A model generated the notes under the pieces. It had not been told where the DNA came from. It did no database searches and saw only the letters and a program-made list of their open reading frames with translations. Positions 48,151 to 62,033 of a DNA stretch of 64,000 bases are shown here, piece by piece. The stretch comes from Hydractinia symbiolongicarpus. Taxonomy: Eukaryota > Cnidaria > Hydrozoa > Anthoathecata > Hydractiniidae. Every line of letters begins with the position of its first letter. Position 1 is the stretch's first letter. The stretch is taken from NCBI RefSeq assembly GCF_029227915.1, contig NC_079876.1, forward strand, positions 22,136,001 through 22,200,000, in the 5' to 3' direction. The position numbers and the translations under genes are program-made.

Positions 48151-51100
48151 CACGTGGTTCCACGTGCCTGCGCAGGTTACCATCGTTCTATTCCTTCCAC
48201 ACTCAATGGACTACGACGTCTCAAGTCGCTTTTTATCGTGCCATGATCGTACAACGCAGTGAACTACGTGTAAGGGCCTCTAAGGACTGTTATATGGCCT
48301 CTTGCCGCCTAATAAAGGTCTTACACCTATAAGACGTGGTTCGACGTTTCTGCTCAGGTTCCCATCGGTCTATTCCTTCCACTTTTAATGACCTACGACG
48401 TCTCAAGTGTTTTTCCGGCGCGCCATGGTCGTACAAACCAGTGAACTACGTGTAGAGGCCTCTAAGGGCTTTTATATGACCTTTTACCACGTAATAAAAG
48501 CCTTACACGTAAATCACGTGGTTCCACGTACCTGCGCAGTTTGCCATCGGTCTATTCCTTCCACTTTTAATGGACCAAGACGTCTCAAGTTGTTTTCCAT
48601 CCCGCCATTGTTTGTAACACAATCAACTACGTGTACAGGCCTCTAAGGGCTGTTATATGGCCTTTTACCAGCTAATAAAAGCCTTACACGTAAAACATGC
48701 GGTTCCATGTGTTAGCGCAGGTAAACATCGGTCTATTCCTTCTACACTCACAGAACTACGACGTCTGAACTCATTTTTCATCGCGCCATGGTCTTACAAC
48801 ACAGTGAATTACGTGTAGAGGCCTCTAAAGATTGTTATATGGCCTTTTGGCCCGTAATAAAGGCCTTACACCTAAAAGCCGTGGTTCGACATTTCTGCTC
48901 AGGTTCCCATCGCTCTATTCCTTCCACTCTTAATGACCTACGACGTCTCAAGTCGCTTTCCGGCGCGCCATGGTCGTACAACACAGTGAACTACGTTTAG
49001 AGGCTTCTAAGGGCTGTTATTTGGCCCTTTGCCACCTAAGAAAGGCCCTACACTTAAATCACGTGGTTCCACGTGCCTGAGGGGGTTACCATCGGTCTAT
49101 TCTTTGCACTCTCAATGGACTACGACGTCTAAAGTTGTTCTCCGGCGCGCCATAGTCTTACAGCACAATGAACTACGTGTAGGGACCTCGAAGGGCTTTT
49201 ACATGACCATTTACCACGTAATAACAGCCTTACACTTAAATCACGTGGTTCCACGTGCCTGAGCAGGTTAAGATCGGTCTATTCCTCTTACACTCAACGG
49301 ACTACGACGTCTCAAGTCGTTTTTCATCGCGCCATGGTCTTACAACACAGTGAACTGCGTGTAGAGGCTTCTAAAGACTGTTATATGGCCTTTTGACGCC
49401 TAATAAAGGTGTTACATGTAAATCACGTGGTTCCACGTACTTCCAAAGGTTAACATCGGCCTATTCCTCCTACACTCAATGAATACGACGTCTCAAATCC
49501 TTTTCCATCGTGCCATGATCTTACAACGCAGTGAACTACGTGTAAGGGCCTCTAAGGACTGTTATATGGCCTCTTGCCGCCTAATAAAGGTCTTACACCT
49601 ATAAGACGTGGTTCGACGTTTTTGCTCAGGTTCCCATCGGTCTATTCCTTCCACTTTTAATGACCTACGACGTCTCAAGTCACTTTCCGGCGCGCCATGG
49701 TCGTACAAACCAGTGAACTACGTGTAGAGGCCTCTAAGGGCTTTTATATGACCTTTTACCACGTAATAAAAGCCTTACGCGTAAAACATGTGGTTGAATG
49801 TGTTAGCACAGGTAAACATCGGTCTATTCCTTTTACACTCACAGGACTACGACGTCTGAACTCATTTTCCATTGTGCCACGGTCTTACAACACAGTGAAT
49901 TACGTGTAGAGGCCTCTAAAGATTGTTATAAGGTTTCTTGCCGCCTTTTAAAGGCTTTACACGTAAATCACGTGGTTCCACGTGCCTGAGCAGGTTAAGA
50001 TCGGTCTATTCCTTTTACACTCAACAAGCTACGACGTTTTAAGTCGCTTTTCATCGTGCCATGATCTTACAACGCAGTGAACTACGTTTAGAGGCTTTTA
50101 AGGCCTGTTATTTGGCCCTTTGCCACCTAAGAAAGGCCCTACACTTTCACGTGGTTCCACGTGCCTGAGGAGGTTACAATCGGCCTATTCCTTGCACTCT
50201 CAATGGACTACGACGTCTAAAGTAGTTCTCCGGCGCGCCATGGTCTTACAGCACAGTGAACTACCTGTAGAGGTCTCTAAGGGCTTTTATATGACCTTTT
50301 ACCACGTAATAAAAGCTTTCCGCGTAAATCACGTGGATCCACGTACTTCCGCAGGTTAACATCGGTCTATTCCTCCTACACTCAATTGAGTACGACGTCT
50401 CAAGTGCTTTTCCATCGTGCCATGATCTTACAACGCAATGAACTACGTGTAGAGGCTTCTAAAGACTGTTATATGGCCCTATGCCGCCTAACAAAGGCTT
50501 TGCATGCAAATCACGTGGTTCCACGTACTTGCGCAGGTTACCATCGGTTTTTTCCTCCTACACTCAATGGACTACGACATTTCAAGTCGCTTTCCATCGG
50601 GCTATGATCTTACAACGCAGTGAACTACGTGTAAAGGCCTCTAAGGACTGTTATTTGGCCTCTTGCTGCCTAATAAAGGGCTTACACCTAAAACACGTGG
50701 CTCGACGTTTCTGCGCAGGTTACCATCGGTTTATTCCTTCCACTCTCAATGACCTAGGACTTCTCTAGTCGCTTTCCGACGCGCCATGGTCGTACAACAC
50801 AGTGAACTACGTTTAGAGCTCTCTAAGGGCTGTTATATGGCCCTTTGCCACCTAACACAGGCCCTACACGTAAATCTCGTGGTTTCACGTGCCTGCGCAG
50901 TTTGCCATCGGTCTATTCCTTCCACTTTTAATGGCCTAAGACGTCTTAAGTTGTTTTCCATCTCGCCATTGTGTACAACACAGTGAATAAGGCGTAAAGG
51001 CCTTTAAGGACTGTTATCTGGCCTTTTGCCACCTAATAAAAGCCTTACACGTAAAACATGTGGTTCCATGTGTTAGCACAGGTAAACATCGGTCTATTCC

Positions 51101-53619
51101 TTCTACACTCAAAGGACTACGACGTCTGAACTCATTTTCCATAGCGCCATGGTCTTACAACACAGTGAATTACTTGTAGAAGCCTCTAAAGATTGTTATA
51201 TGGCCTCTTGCCGCCTATTAAATGCTTTACACGTAAATCACGTGGTTCCACGTTTCTGAGCAGGTTCCCATTGCTCTAGTCCTTCCACTCTTTATGACCT
51301 ACGACGTCTCAAGTCGCTTTCCGGCGCGCCATGGTCGTACAACACAGTGAACTACGTTTAGAGGCTTCTAAGGGCTGTTATTTGGCCCTTTGCCACCTAA
51401 GAAAGGCCCTATACTTAAATCACGTGGTTCCACGTGCCTGAGGAGGTTACCATCGGTCTATTCTTTGCACTCTCAATGGACTACGACGTCTAAAGTCGTT
51501 CTCCGGCGCGCCATGGTCTTACAACACAGTGAACTGCGTGTAGAGTCTTCTAAAGACTGTTATATGGCCTTTTGACGCCTAATAAAGGTGTTACATGTAA
51601 ATCACGTGGTTCCACGTACTTCCAAAGGTTAACATCGGTCTAATCCTCCTACACTCAATGGACTACGACGTCTCAAGTCGTTTTCTGGCGCACCATTGCC
51701 TTACAGCAAAGTGAACTACCTGTAGAGGCCTCTAAGCGCTCTTATATGACCTTTTACCACCTAATAAAAGCCTTACACGTAAAACATGTGGTTCCATGTG
51801 TTAGCCCAGGTTAACATTGGTTTATTCCTTCCACTTTTAATGGCCTAAGACGTCTTAAGTTGTTTTCCATCTCGCCATTGTGTACAACACAGTGAATAAG
51901 GTGTAAAGGCCTTTAAAGACTGTTATCTGGCCTTTTGCCACCTAATAAAAGCCTTACACGTAAAACATGTGGTTCCATGTGCTAGCACAGGTAAACATCG
52001 GTCTATTCCTCCTACACTCACAGGACTACGACGTCTGAACTCATTTTCCATAGCGCCATGGTCTTACAACACAGTGAATTACGTGTAGAAGCCTCTAAAG
52101 ATTGTTATATGGCCTCTTGCCGCCTATTAAATGCTTTACACGTTAATCACGTGGTTCCACGTGTCTGAGAAGGTTACCATCGGTCTATTCTTTGCACTCT
52201 CAATGGACTACGACGTCTAAAGTCGTTCTCCGGCGCGCCATGGTCTTACAACACAGTGAACTGCGTGTAGAGTCTTCTAAAGACTGTTATATGGCCTTTT
52301 GACGCCTAAGAAACGCCTACACTTAAATCACGTGGTTCCACGTGCCTGAGAAGGTTACCATCGGTCTATTCTTTGCACTCTCAATGGACTACGACGTCTA
52401 AAGTCGTTCTCCGGCGCGCCATGGTCTTACAACACAGTGAACTGCGTGTAGAGTCTTCTAAAGACTGTTATATGGCCTTTTGACGCCTAATAAAGGTGTT
52501 ACATGTAAATCACGTGGTTCCACGTACTTCCAAATGTTAACATCGGTCTAATCCTCCTACACTCAATGGACTACGACGTCTCAAGTCGCTTTCCATCGTG
52601 CCATGATCTTACAACGCAGTGAAATACGTGTAAGGGCCTCTAAGGACTGTTATATGGCCTCTTGCCGCCTCAATAAAGGCCTTACACCTAAAAGACGTGG
52701 TTCGACGTTTCTGCTCAGGTTCCCATCGGTCTATTCCTTCCACTCTCAATGGACTACGACGTCTCAAGTCGTTCTCCGGCGCGCCATGGTCTTACAGCAC
52801 AGTGAACTACGTTTAGAAGCTTCTAAGGTCTGTTATTTGGCCCTTTGCCACCTAAGAGAGGCCCTACACTCAAATCACGTGGTTCCACGTGCCTGAGGAG
52901 GTTACCATCGGTCTATTCTTTGCACTCTCAATGGACTACGACGTCTCAAGTCGTTTTCTGGCGCACCATTGCCTTACAGCACAGTGAACTACCTGTAGAG
53001 GCCTCTAAGCGCTCTTATATGACCTTTTACCACTTAATAAAAGCCTTACACGTAAAACATGTGGTTCCATGTGTTAGCCCAGGTTAACATTGGTTTATTC
53101 CTTCTACACTCACCGAACTACGACGTCTCAAGTCATTTTCCATCGCGCCATGGTCTTATAACACAGTGAACTACTTGTAGAGGTCTCTAAGGACTGTTAT
53201 ATGACCTTTTACCTCCTTATAAAAGCCTTACACGTAAATCACGTGGTTCCACGTACTTCCGCAGGTTAACATCAGTCTATACCTCCTACACTCACCGAAC
53301 TACGACGACTCAAGTCATTTTCCATCGCGCCATGGTCTTACAACACAGTGAACTACGTGTAAAGAACTCTAAGGACTGTTATATGGCCTCTTGCTGCCTA
53401 ATAAAGGGCTTACACCTAAAACACGTGGCTCGACGTTTCTGCGCAGGTTACCATCGGTTTATTCCTCCCACTCTCAATGACCTAGGACTTCTCTAGTCGC
53501 TTTCCGACGCGCCATGGTCGTACAACACAGTGAACTACGTTTAGAGCTCTCTAAGGGGTGTTATATGGCCCTTTGCCACATAAGAAAGGCCCTACACGTA
53601 AATCACGTGGTTCCACGTG

Positions 53620-54630
53620 CCTGAGGAGGTTACGATCGGTCTATTCCTTTTACACTCAATGGACTACGACGTCTAAAGTCGTTTTCCATCGCGCCATGGT
53701 CTTACAACACAGTGAACTGCGTGTAGAGTTTTCTAAAGACTGTTATATGGCCTTTTGACGCCTAATGAAGGTGTTACATGTAAATCACGTGGTTCACGTA
53801 CTTCAAAAGGTGACCATCGGTCTAATCCTCCTACACTTAATGGATTACGACTTCTCAAGTCCTTTTCCATCGTGCCATGATCTTACAACGCAGTGAACTA
53901 CGTGTAGAGGCTTCTAAAGACTGTTACATGGCCCTTTGCCGCCTAACAAAGGCCTCGCACCTAAAACACGTGGTTTGAGGTGTCTGCGCAGTTTGCCATC
54001 GGCCTATTCCTTCCACTTTAATGGCCTAAGACGTCTTAAGTTGTTTTCCATCTCGCCATTGTGTACAACACAGTGAATAAGGTGTAAAGGCCTTTAAGGA
54101 CTGTTATCTGGCCTTTTGCCACCTGATAAAAGCCTTACACGTAAAACATGTGGTTCCATGTGTTAGCACAGGTAAACATCGGTCTATTCCTTCTACACTC
54201 ACAGGACTACGACGTCTGAACTCATTTTCCATCGCGCCATGGTCTTACAACACAGTGAATTACGTGTAGAAGCCTCTAAAGATTGTTATATGGCCTCTTG
54301 CCGCCTATTAAAGGCTTTACACGTAAATCACGTGGTTCCACGTGCCTGAGCAGGTTCCACACGCTCCATTCCTTCCACTCTTTATGACCTACGACGTCTC
54401 AAGTCGCTTTCCGGCGCGCCATGGTCGTACAACACAGTGAACTACGTTTAGAGGCTTCTAAGGGCTCTAATTTGGCCTTTTGCCACCTAAGAAAGGCCCT
54501 ACACTTAAATCACGTGGTTCCACGTGCCTGAGGAGGTTACCATCGGTCTATTCTTTGCACTCTCAATAGACTACGACGTCTAAAGTCGTTCTCCGGCGCG
54601 CCATGGTCTTACAACACAGTGAACTGCGTG
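53620..54630 (+). repeat. Long-range block, right partner (offset 25,250)
   Basis: Right-hand partner of the block at 28,370-29,380, about 5.5 monomers with conserved subtype order. The short dyad GTGGTTCACGTAC is near 53,790; the same form occurs again near 57,238 and 62,513. Confidence 0.75.
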
Positions 54631-54921
54631 TAGAGTCTTCTAAAGACTGTTATATGGCCTTTTGACGCCTAATAAAGGTGTTACATATAAATCACGTGGT
54701 TCCACGTACTTCCAAAGGTTAACATCGCTCTAATCCTCCTACACTCAATGGACTACGACGTGTCAAGTCGCTTTCCATCGTGCCATGATCTTACAATGCA
54801 GTGAATAAGGTGTAAAGGCCTTTAATGACTAATATATGACCTTTTACCACCTAATAAAAGCCTTGCACGTAAAACATGTGGTTCCATGTGTTAGCACAGG
54901 TAAACATCGGTCCATTCCTTC

Positions 54922-55545
54922 TACACTCACAGGACTACGACGTCTGAACTCATTTTCCATCGCGCCATGGCCTTATAACACAGTGAACTACGTGTAGTGG
55001 CCTCTAAAGATGGTTATATGGCCTCTTGCCGCCTAGTGAAGGCTTTACACATAATTCACATATTTCCACGTGCCTGAGCAGGTTAAGATCGGTCTATTTC
55101 TCCTACACTCAATTGAGTACGACGTCTCAAATCCTGTTCCATCGTCCATGATCTTACAACGCAGTGAATAAGGTGTAAGGGCCTTTAAGGACTGTTATAT
55201 GACCTTTTACCACCTAATAAAAGCCTTACACGTAGAACATGTGGTTCCATGTGTTAGCCCAGGTTAACATCGGTCTATTCCTTCTAGACTCACCGGACTA
55301 CGACGACTCAAGTCATTTTTCATCGCGCCATGGTCTTACAACACAGTGAACTAGCTTTAGAGGCTTCTAAGGGCTGTTATTTTGCCCTTTGCCACCGAAA
55401 GGCCCTACACTTAAATCACGTGATTCCACGTGCCTGAGCAGGTTAACATCAGTTTATTCCTTCCACTCTCAATGGACTATGACGTCTAAAGTCGTTTTCC
55501 AGCACGCCATGGTCTTACAGCACAGCGAACTATGTGTACAGGCCT
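54922..55545 (+). repeat. Second ~17.08-kb block pair, right partner
   Basis: Partner of 37,840-38,465. The offset is within a few bp of that of the 29.4/46.1-kb pair, so both pairs may be remnants of one duplication of about 94 monomers. Confidence 0.8.
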
Positions 55546-56035
55546 CTAAGGGCTTTTATATGACATTTTACCACGTAATAAAAGCCTTACGCGTAAATCA
55601 CGTAGGTCCACGTCCTTCTGCAGGTTAAAATCGATCTATTCCTCCTACACTCAATTGAGTACGACGTCTCAAGTCCTGTTCCATCGACCATGATCTTACA
55701 ACGCAGTGAATAAGGTGTAAGGGCCTTTAAGGACTGTTATATGACCTTTTACCACTTAATAAAAGCCTTACACGTAGAACATGTGGTTCCATGTGTTAGC
55801 CCAGGTTAACATCGGTCTATTCCTTCTACACTCTCCGGACTACGACGACTCAAGTCATTTTCAATCGCGCCATGGTCTTACAACACAGTGAACTACGTGT
55901 AAAGGCTTCTAAGGACTGTTATATGGCCTCTTGCTGCCTAATAAAGGGCCTACACCTAAAACACGTGGCTCGACGTTTCTGCGCAGGTTACCATCGGTTA
56001 ATTCCTTCCACTCTCAATGACCTAGGACTTCTCTA
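55465..56035 (+). repeat. Block pair at 10,345 bp, right partner
   Basis: Partner of 45,120-45,690. Its left part overlaps the end of the 17.08-kb pair, so this stretch joins two duplication histories. Confidence 0.75.
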
Positions 56036-57329
56036 GTCGCTTTCCAACGCGGCATGGTCTTACAACACAAATAACTACGTGTAGAGAGGTCTCTAAAGAC
56101 TGTTATATGGCAATTGCCACCTAACACAGGCCCTACACGTAAATCTCGTGGTTCCACGTGCCTGCGCAGTTTGCCATCGCTCTATTCCTTCCAATTTTAA
56201 TGGCCTAAGACGTCTCAAGTCGCTTTCCATCGTGCCATGATCTTACAACGCAGTGAACTACGTTTAGGGGCTTCTAAGGCCTGTTATTTGGCCCTTTGCC
56301 ACCTAAGAAAGGCCCTACACTTTCACGTGGTTCCACGTGCCTGAGGAGGTTACAATCGGCCTATTCCTTGCACTCTCAATGGACTACGACGTCGAAATAG
56401 TTCTCCGGCGCGCCATGGTCTTACAGCACAGTGAACTACGTGTAGAGGTCTCTAAGGGCTTTTATATGACCTTTTACCACGTAATAAAAGCCTTACGCGT
56501 AAATCACGTGGATCCACGTACTTCTGCAGGTTAACATCGGTCTATTCCTCCTACACTCAATAGACTACGACATTTCAAGTCGCTTTCCATCGGGCTATGA
56601 TCTTACAACGCAATGAACTACGTGTAGAGGCTTCTAAAGACTGTTATATGGCCCTACGCCGCCTAATAAAGGCTTTGCACGCAAATCACGTGGTTCCACG
56701 TACTTGCGCAGGTTACCATCGGTTTTTTCCTCCTACACTCAATGGACTACGACATTTCAAGTCATTTTCCATTGCGCCATGGTCTTACAACACAGTGAGC
56801 TACGTGTAAAGGCCTCTAAGGACTGTTATATGGCCTCTTGCTGCCTAATAAAGGGCTTACACCTAAAACACGTGGCTCGACGTTTCTGCGCAGGTTACCA
56901 TCGGTTTATTCCTTCCACTCTCAATGACCTAGGACTTCTCTAGTCGCTTTCCGACGCGCCATGGTCGTACAACACAGTGAACTACGTTTAGAGCTCTCTA
57001 AGGGCTGTTATATGGCTCTTTGCCACATAAGAAAGGCCCTACACGTAAATCACGTGGTTCCACGTGCCTGAGCAGGTTACGATCGGTGTATTCCTTTTAC
57101 ACTCAATGGACTACGACGTCTAAAGTCGTTTTCCATCGCGCCATGGTCTTACAACACAGTGAACTGCGTGTAGAGTCTTTTAAAGACTGTCATATGGCCT
57201 TTTGACGCCTAATGAAGGTGTTACATGTAAATCACGTGGTTCACGTACTTCAAAATGGGACCATCGGTCTAATCCTCCTACACTCAATGGACTACGACGT
57301 CTCAAGTTGCTTTCCATCGTGCCATGATC

Positions 57330-58057
57330 TTACAACGCAGTGAAATACGTGTAAGGGCCTCTAAGGACTGTTATATGGCCTCTTGCCGCCTCAATAAAGG
57401 CCTTACACCTAAAAGACGTGGTTGGACGTTTCTGCTCAGGTTCCCATCGGTCTATTCCTTCCACTTTTAATGACCTACGACGTCTCAAGTCACTTTCCGG
57501 CGCGCCATGGTCGTACAAACCAGTGAACTACGTGTAGAGGCCTCTAAGGGCTTTTATATGACCTTTTACCACGTAATAAAAGCCTTACGCGTAAATCACG
57601 TGGATCCACGTACCTGCGCAGTTTGCCATCGGTCTATTCCTTCCACTCTTAATGGCCTAAGACGTCTCAAGTTGTTTTCCATCTCGCCATTGTTTACAAC
57701 ACAGTGAATATGGTGCAAAGGCCTCTAAGGACTTTTATCTGGCCTTTTACCACCTAATAAATGCCTTACACGTAAAACATGTGGTTGAATGTGTTAGCAC
57801 AGGTAAACATCGGTCTATTCCTTCTACACTCACAGGACTACGACGTCTGAACTCATTTTCCATCGTGCCATGGTCTTACAACACAGTGAATTACGTGTAG
57901 AGGCCTCTAAAAATTGTTATATGGCTTCTTGCCGCCTTTTAAAGGCTTTACACGTAAATCACGTGGTTCCACGTGCCTGAGCAGGTTAAGATCGGTCTAT
58001 TCCTTTTACACTCAACGGGCTACGACGTCTTAAGTAGCTTTTCATCGTGCCATGATC
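57330..58057 (+). repeat. Tetramer unit 1 (728 bp)
   Basis: Contains the CCTCAATAAAGG monomer (with AAAGACGTGGTTGG), the ACAAACCAGTG monomer, the ATATGGTGCAAAGG monomer and the AAAATTGTTATATGG monomer. It repeats at 58,058 (+728) and again at 59,696 (+2,366). Confidence 0.85.
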
Positions 58058-58740
58058 TTACAACGCAGTGAAATACGTGTAAGGGCCTCTAAGGACTGTT
58101 ATATGGCCTCTTGAAGCCTCAATAAAGGCCTTACACCTAAAAGACGTGGTTGGACGTTTCTGCTCAGGTTCCCATCGGTCTATTCCTTCCACTTTTAATG
58201 ACCTACGACGTCTCAACTCACTTTCCGGCGCGCCATGGTCGCACAAACCAGTGAACTACGTGTAGAGGCCTCTAAGGGCTTTTATATGACCTTTTACCAC
58301 GTAATAAAAGCCTTACGCGTAAATCACGTGGATCCACGTACCTGCGCAGTTTGCCATCGGTCTATTCCTTCCACTCTTAATGGCCTAAGACGTCTCAAGT
58401 TGTTTTCCATCTCGCCATTGTTTACAACACAGTGAATATGGTGCAAAGGCCTCTAAGGACTTTTATCTGGCCTTTTACCACCTAATAAATGCCTTACACG
58501 TAAAACATGTGGTTGAATGTGTTAGCACAGGTAAACATCGGTCTATTCCTTCTACACTCACAGGACTACGACGTCTGAACTCATTTTCCATCGTGCCATG
58601 GTCTTACAACACAGTGAATTACGTGTAGAGGCCTCTAAAAATTGTTATATGGCTTCTTGCCGCCTTTTAAAGGCTTTACACGTAAATCACGTGGTTCCAC
58701 GTGCCTGAGCAGGTTACGATCGGCCTATTCCTTTTACACT
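58058..58740 (+). repeat. Tetramer unit 2
   Basis: Carries TTGAAGCCTCAATAAAGG in place of TTGCCGCCTCAATAAAGG of unit 1, and TCGCACAAACC for TCGTACAAACC. The unit at 59,696 shares both changes, so units 2 and 3 are sisters. Confidence 0.85.
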
Positions 58741-58759
58741 CAATGGACTACGACGTCTC

Positions 58760-59560
58760 AAGTCGCTTTTCGGCGCGCCATGGTCGCACAACGCAGTAAA
58801 CTACGTTTAAAGGCTTCTATGGGCTGTTATATAGCCCTTTGCCACCTAACAAAGGCCCTACACGTACATCACGTGGTTCCACGTGCCTGAGCACGTTACC
58901 ATCGCTCTATTTCTTTCACTCTCAATGGACTACGACGTTTAAAGTCGTTCTCCGGCGCGCCATTGTCTTACATTACAGTGAACTGCGTGTAGAGGCTTCT
59001 CAAGAGTGTTATATAGCCTTTTGACGCATAATAAAGGTGTTACATGTAAATCACGTGGTTCCACGTACTTCCAAAGATTAACATCGGTCTATTCCTTCTA
59101 CACTCACCGGACTACGACGTCTCAAGTACTTTTCCATCGTGCCATGATCTTACAACGCAGTGAACTACGTGTAGAGGTCTCTAAAGACTGTTATATGGCC
59201 CTTTGCCACCTAACAAAGGCCCTACACCTAAATCACATTGTTCGACGTGTGTGCGCCGGTTACCATCGGTCTAATCCTTCCACTCTCAATGGAGTACGAC
59301 GTCTCAAGTCGTTTTCCGTCGCGCCATTGTCTTACAGCACAGTGCACTACCTGTAGAGGCCTCAAAGCGCTCTTATATGACCTTTTACCACCTAATAAAA
59401 GCCTTACATGTAAAACATGTGGTTCCATGTGTTAGTGCAGGTTAACATCGGTCTATTCCTTCTACACTCACCGAACTACGACGTCTCAAGTCATTTTCCA
59501 TCGCGCCATGGCCTTACAACACAGTGAACTACGTGTAGAGGCTTCTAAAGACTGTTATAT
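58760..59560 (+). repeat. 2,184-bp duplication, first partner
   Basis: Matches 60,944-61,744 at exactly 12 x 182. Includes the TCGCACAACGCAG monomer, the TTCTCAAGAGTG monomer (CGCATAATAAAGG) and the CACATTGTTCGACG monomer. Differences are sparse (AAAGATTAAC against AAAGGTTAAC near 59,074/61,258). Confidence 0.85.
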
Positions 59561-59695
59561 GGCTTCTTGCCGCCTTTTAAAGGCTTTACACGTAAATCAC
59601 GTGGTTCCACGTGCCTGAGCAGGTTAAGATCGGTCTATTCCTTTTACACTCAACGGGCTACGACGTCTTAAGTAGCTTTTCATCGTGCCATGATC

Positions 59696-60378
59696 TTACA
59701 ACGCAGTGAAATACGTGTAAGGGCCTCTAAGGACTGTTATATGGCCTCTTGAAGCCTCAATAAAGGCCTTACACCTAAAAGACGTGGTTGGACGTTTCTG
59801 CTCAGGTTTCCATCGGTCTATTCCTTCCACTTTTAATGACCTACGACGTCTCAACTCACTTTCCGGCGCGCCATGGTCGCACAAACCAGTGAACTACGTG
59901 TAGAGGCCTCTAAGGGCTTTTATATGACCTTTTACCACGTAATAAAAGCCTTACGCGTAAATCACGTGGATCCACGTACCTGCGCAGTTTGCCATCGGTC
60001 TATTCCTTCCACTCTTAATGGCCTAAGACGTCTCAAGTTGTTTTCCATCTCGCCATTGTTTACAACACAGTGAATATGGTGCAAAGGCCTCTAAGGACTT
60101 TTATCTGGCCTTTTACCACCTAATAAATGCCTTACACGTAAAACATGTGGTTGAATGTGTTAGCACAGGTAAACATCGGTCTATTCCTTCTACACTCACA
60201 GGACTACGACGTCTGAACTCATTTTCCATCGTGCCATGGTCTTACAACACAGTGAATTACGTGTAGAGGCCTCTAAAAATTGTTATATGGCTTCTTGCCG
60301 CCTTTTAAAGGCTTTACACGTAAATCACGTGGTTCCACGTGCCTGAGCAGGTTACGATCGGCCTATTCCTTTTACACT
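59696..60378 (+). repeat. Tetramer unit 3 (1,638 bp from unit 2)
   Basis: Near-identical to 58,058-58,740 at exactly 9 x 182. One visible change is GGTTTCC for GGTTCCC near 59,808. Confidence 0.85.
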
Positions 60379-60541
60379 CAATGGACTACGACGTCTAAAG
60401 TCGTTTTCCATCGCGCCATGGTCTTACAACACAGTGAACTGCGTGTAGAGGCCTCTAAGCGCTCTTATATGACCTTTTACCACCTAATAAAAGCCTTACG
60501 CGTAAAACATGTGGTTCCATGTGTTAGCCCAGGTTAACATC

Positions 60542-61112
60542 GGTTTATTCCTTCTACACTCACCGGACTACGACGTCTCAAGTCATTTTTCATCGCGCCA
60601 TGGTCTTATAACACAGTGAACTACTTGTAGAGGTCTCTAAAGACTGTTATATGGCCCTTTGCCTCCTAACAAAGGCCCTACACGTAAATCGCGTGGTTCC
60701 ACGTGCCTGCTCAGGTTACCATTGGTCTATTCCTGTTACATTCAACGGACTACGACGTTTTAAGTCGTTCTCCGGCGTGCCATGGTCTTACAACACAGTG
60801 AACTGCGTGTAGAGGCTTCTAAGGACAGTTATATGGCCTCTTGCCGCCTAATAAAGGCCTTACACCTAAAAGACGTGGTTCGACGTTTCTGCGCAGTTTC
60901 CCATCGGTCTATTCCTTCCACTCTCAATGACCTACGACGTCTCAAGTCGCTTTTCGGCGCGCCATGGTCGCACAACGCAGTAAACTACGTTTAAAGGCTT
61001 CTATGGGCTGTTATATAGCCCTTTGCCACCTAACAAAGGCCCTACACGTACATCACGTGGTTCCACGTGCCTGAGCACGTTACCATCGCTCTATTTCTTT
61101 CACTCTCAATGG
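60542..61112 (+). repeat. Three-monomer block present at three loci (distant copy)
   Basis: Same order as at 40,010-40,580, 20,532 bp away, with few visible differences. It resembles its distant relatives more than its neighbours, suggesting a recent long-distance exchange within the array. Confidence 0.8.
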
Positions 61113-61744
61113 ACTACGACGTCTAAAGTCGTTCTCCGGCGCGCCATTGTCTTACATTACAGTGAACTGCGTGTAGAGGCTTCTCAAGAGTGTTATATAG
61201 CCTTTTGACGCATAATAAAGGTGTTACATGTAAATCACGTGGTTCCACGTACTTCCAAAGGTTAACATCGGTCTATTCCTTCTACACTCACCGGACTACG
61301 ACGTCTCAAGTCCTTTTCCATCGTGCCATGATCTTACAACGCAGTGAACTACGTGTAGAGGTCTCTAAAGACTGTTATATGGCCCTTTGCCACCTAACAA
61401 AGGCCCTACACCTAAATCACATTGTTCGACGTGTGTGCGCCGGTTACCATCGGTCTAATCCTTCCACTCTCAATGGAGTACGACGTCTCAAGTCGTTTTC
61501 CGTCGCGCCATTGTCTTACAGCACAGTGCACTACCTGTAGAGGCCTCAAAGCGCTCTTATATGACCTTTTACCACCTAATAAAAGCCTTACATGTAAAAC
61601 ATGTGGTTCCATGTGTTAGTGCAGGTTAACATCGGTCTATTCCTTCTACACTCACCGAACTACGACGTCTCAAGTCATTTTCCATCGCGCCATGGTCTTA
61701 CAACACAGTGAACTACGTGTAGAGGCTTCTAAAGACTGTTATAT
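60944..61744 (+). repeat. 2,184-bp duplication, second partner
   Basis: Right partner of 58,760-59,560. It abuts the distant three-monomer block, so the 60.5-61.7-kb stretch is assembled from at least two sources. Confidence 0.85.
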
Positions 61745-62033
61745 GGCCTTTTGACGCCTAATAAAGGTGTTACATGTAAATCACGTGGTTCCACGTACTT
61801 CCAAAGGTTAACATCGGCCTATTCCTCCTACACTCAATGAATACGACGTCTCAAGTCCTTTTCCATCGTAACATGATCTTACAACGCAGTGAATGAGGTG
61901 TAAAGGCCTCTAAGGACTGTTATATGGCCTCTTGCCGCCTAATAAAGGTGTTACATGTAAATCACGAGGTTCCACGTACTTCCGCAGGTTGAAATCGGTC
62001 TATTTCTTCCACTCTCAATGGACTACGACATTT

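Larger units (their letters stand above)
56760..62033 (+). repeat. 5,274-bp higher-order unit, first copy
   Basis: 29 x 182 - 4. The start of this unit (56,760-58,020) reappears at 62,034-63,300 at offset 5,274-5,275: AGTCTTTTAAAGACTGTCATATGG is at 57,175 and 62,450, and the GTACAAACCAGTG monomer at 57,507 and 62,781. Smaller amplifications lie inside the unit. Confidence 0.8.

Noticed and set aside
57330-57518. Minus-strand open frames at 57,330, 58,058, 59,696, 59,228 and 61,412
   Set aside because: They lie in duplicated blocks and simply follow the repeats (offsets 728, 1,638, 2,184 bp). The antisense translation of the same monomer has no independent features.
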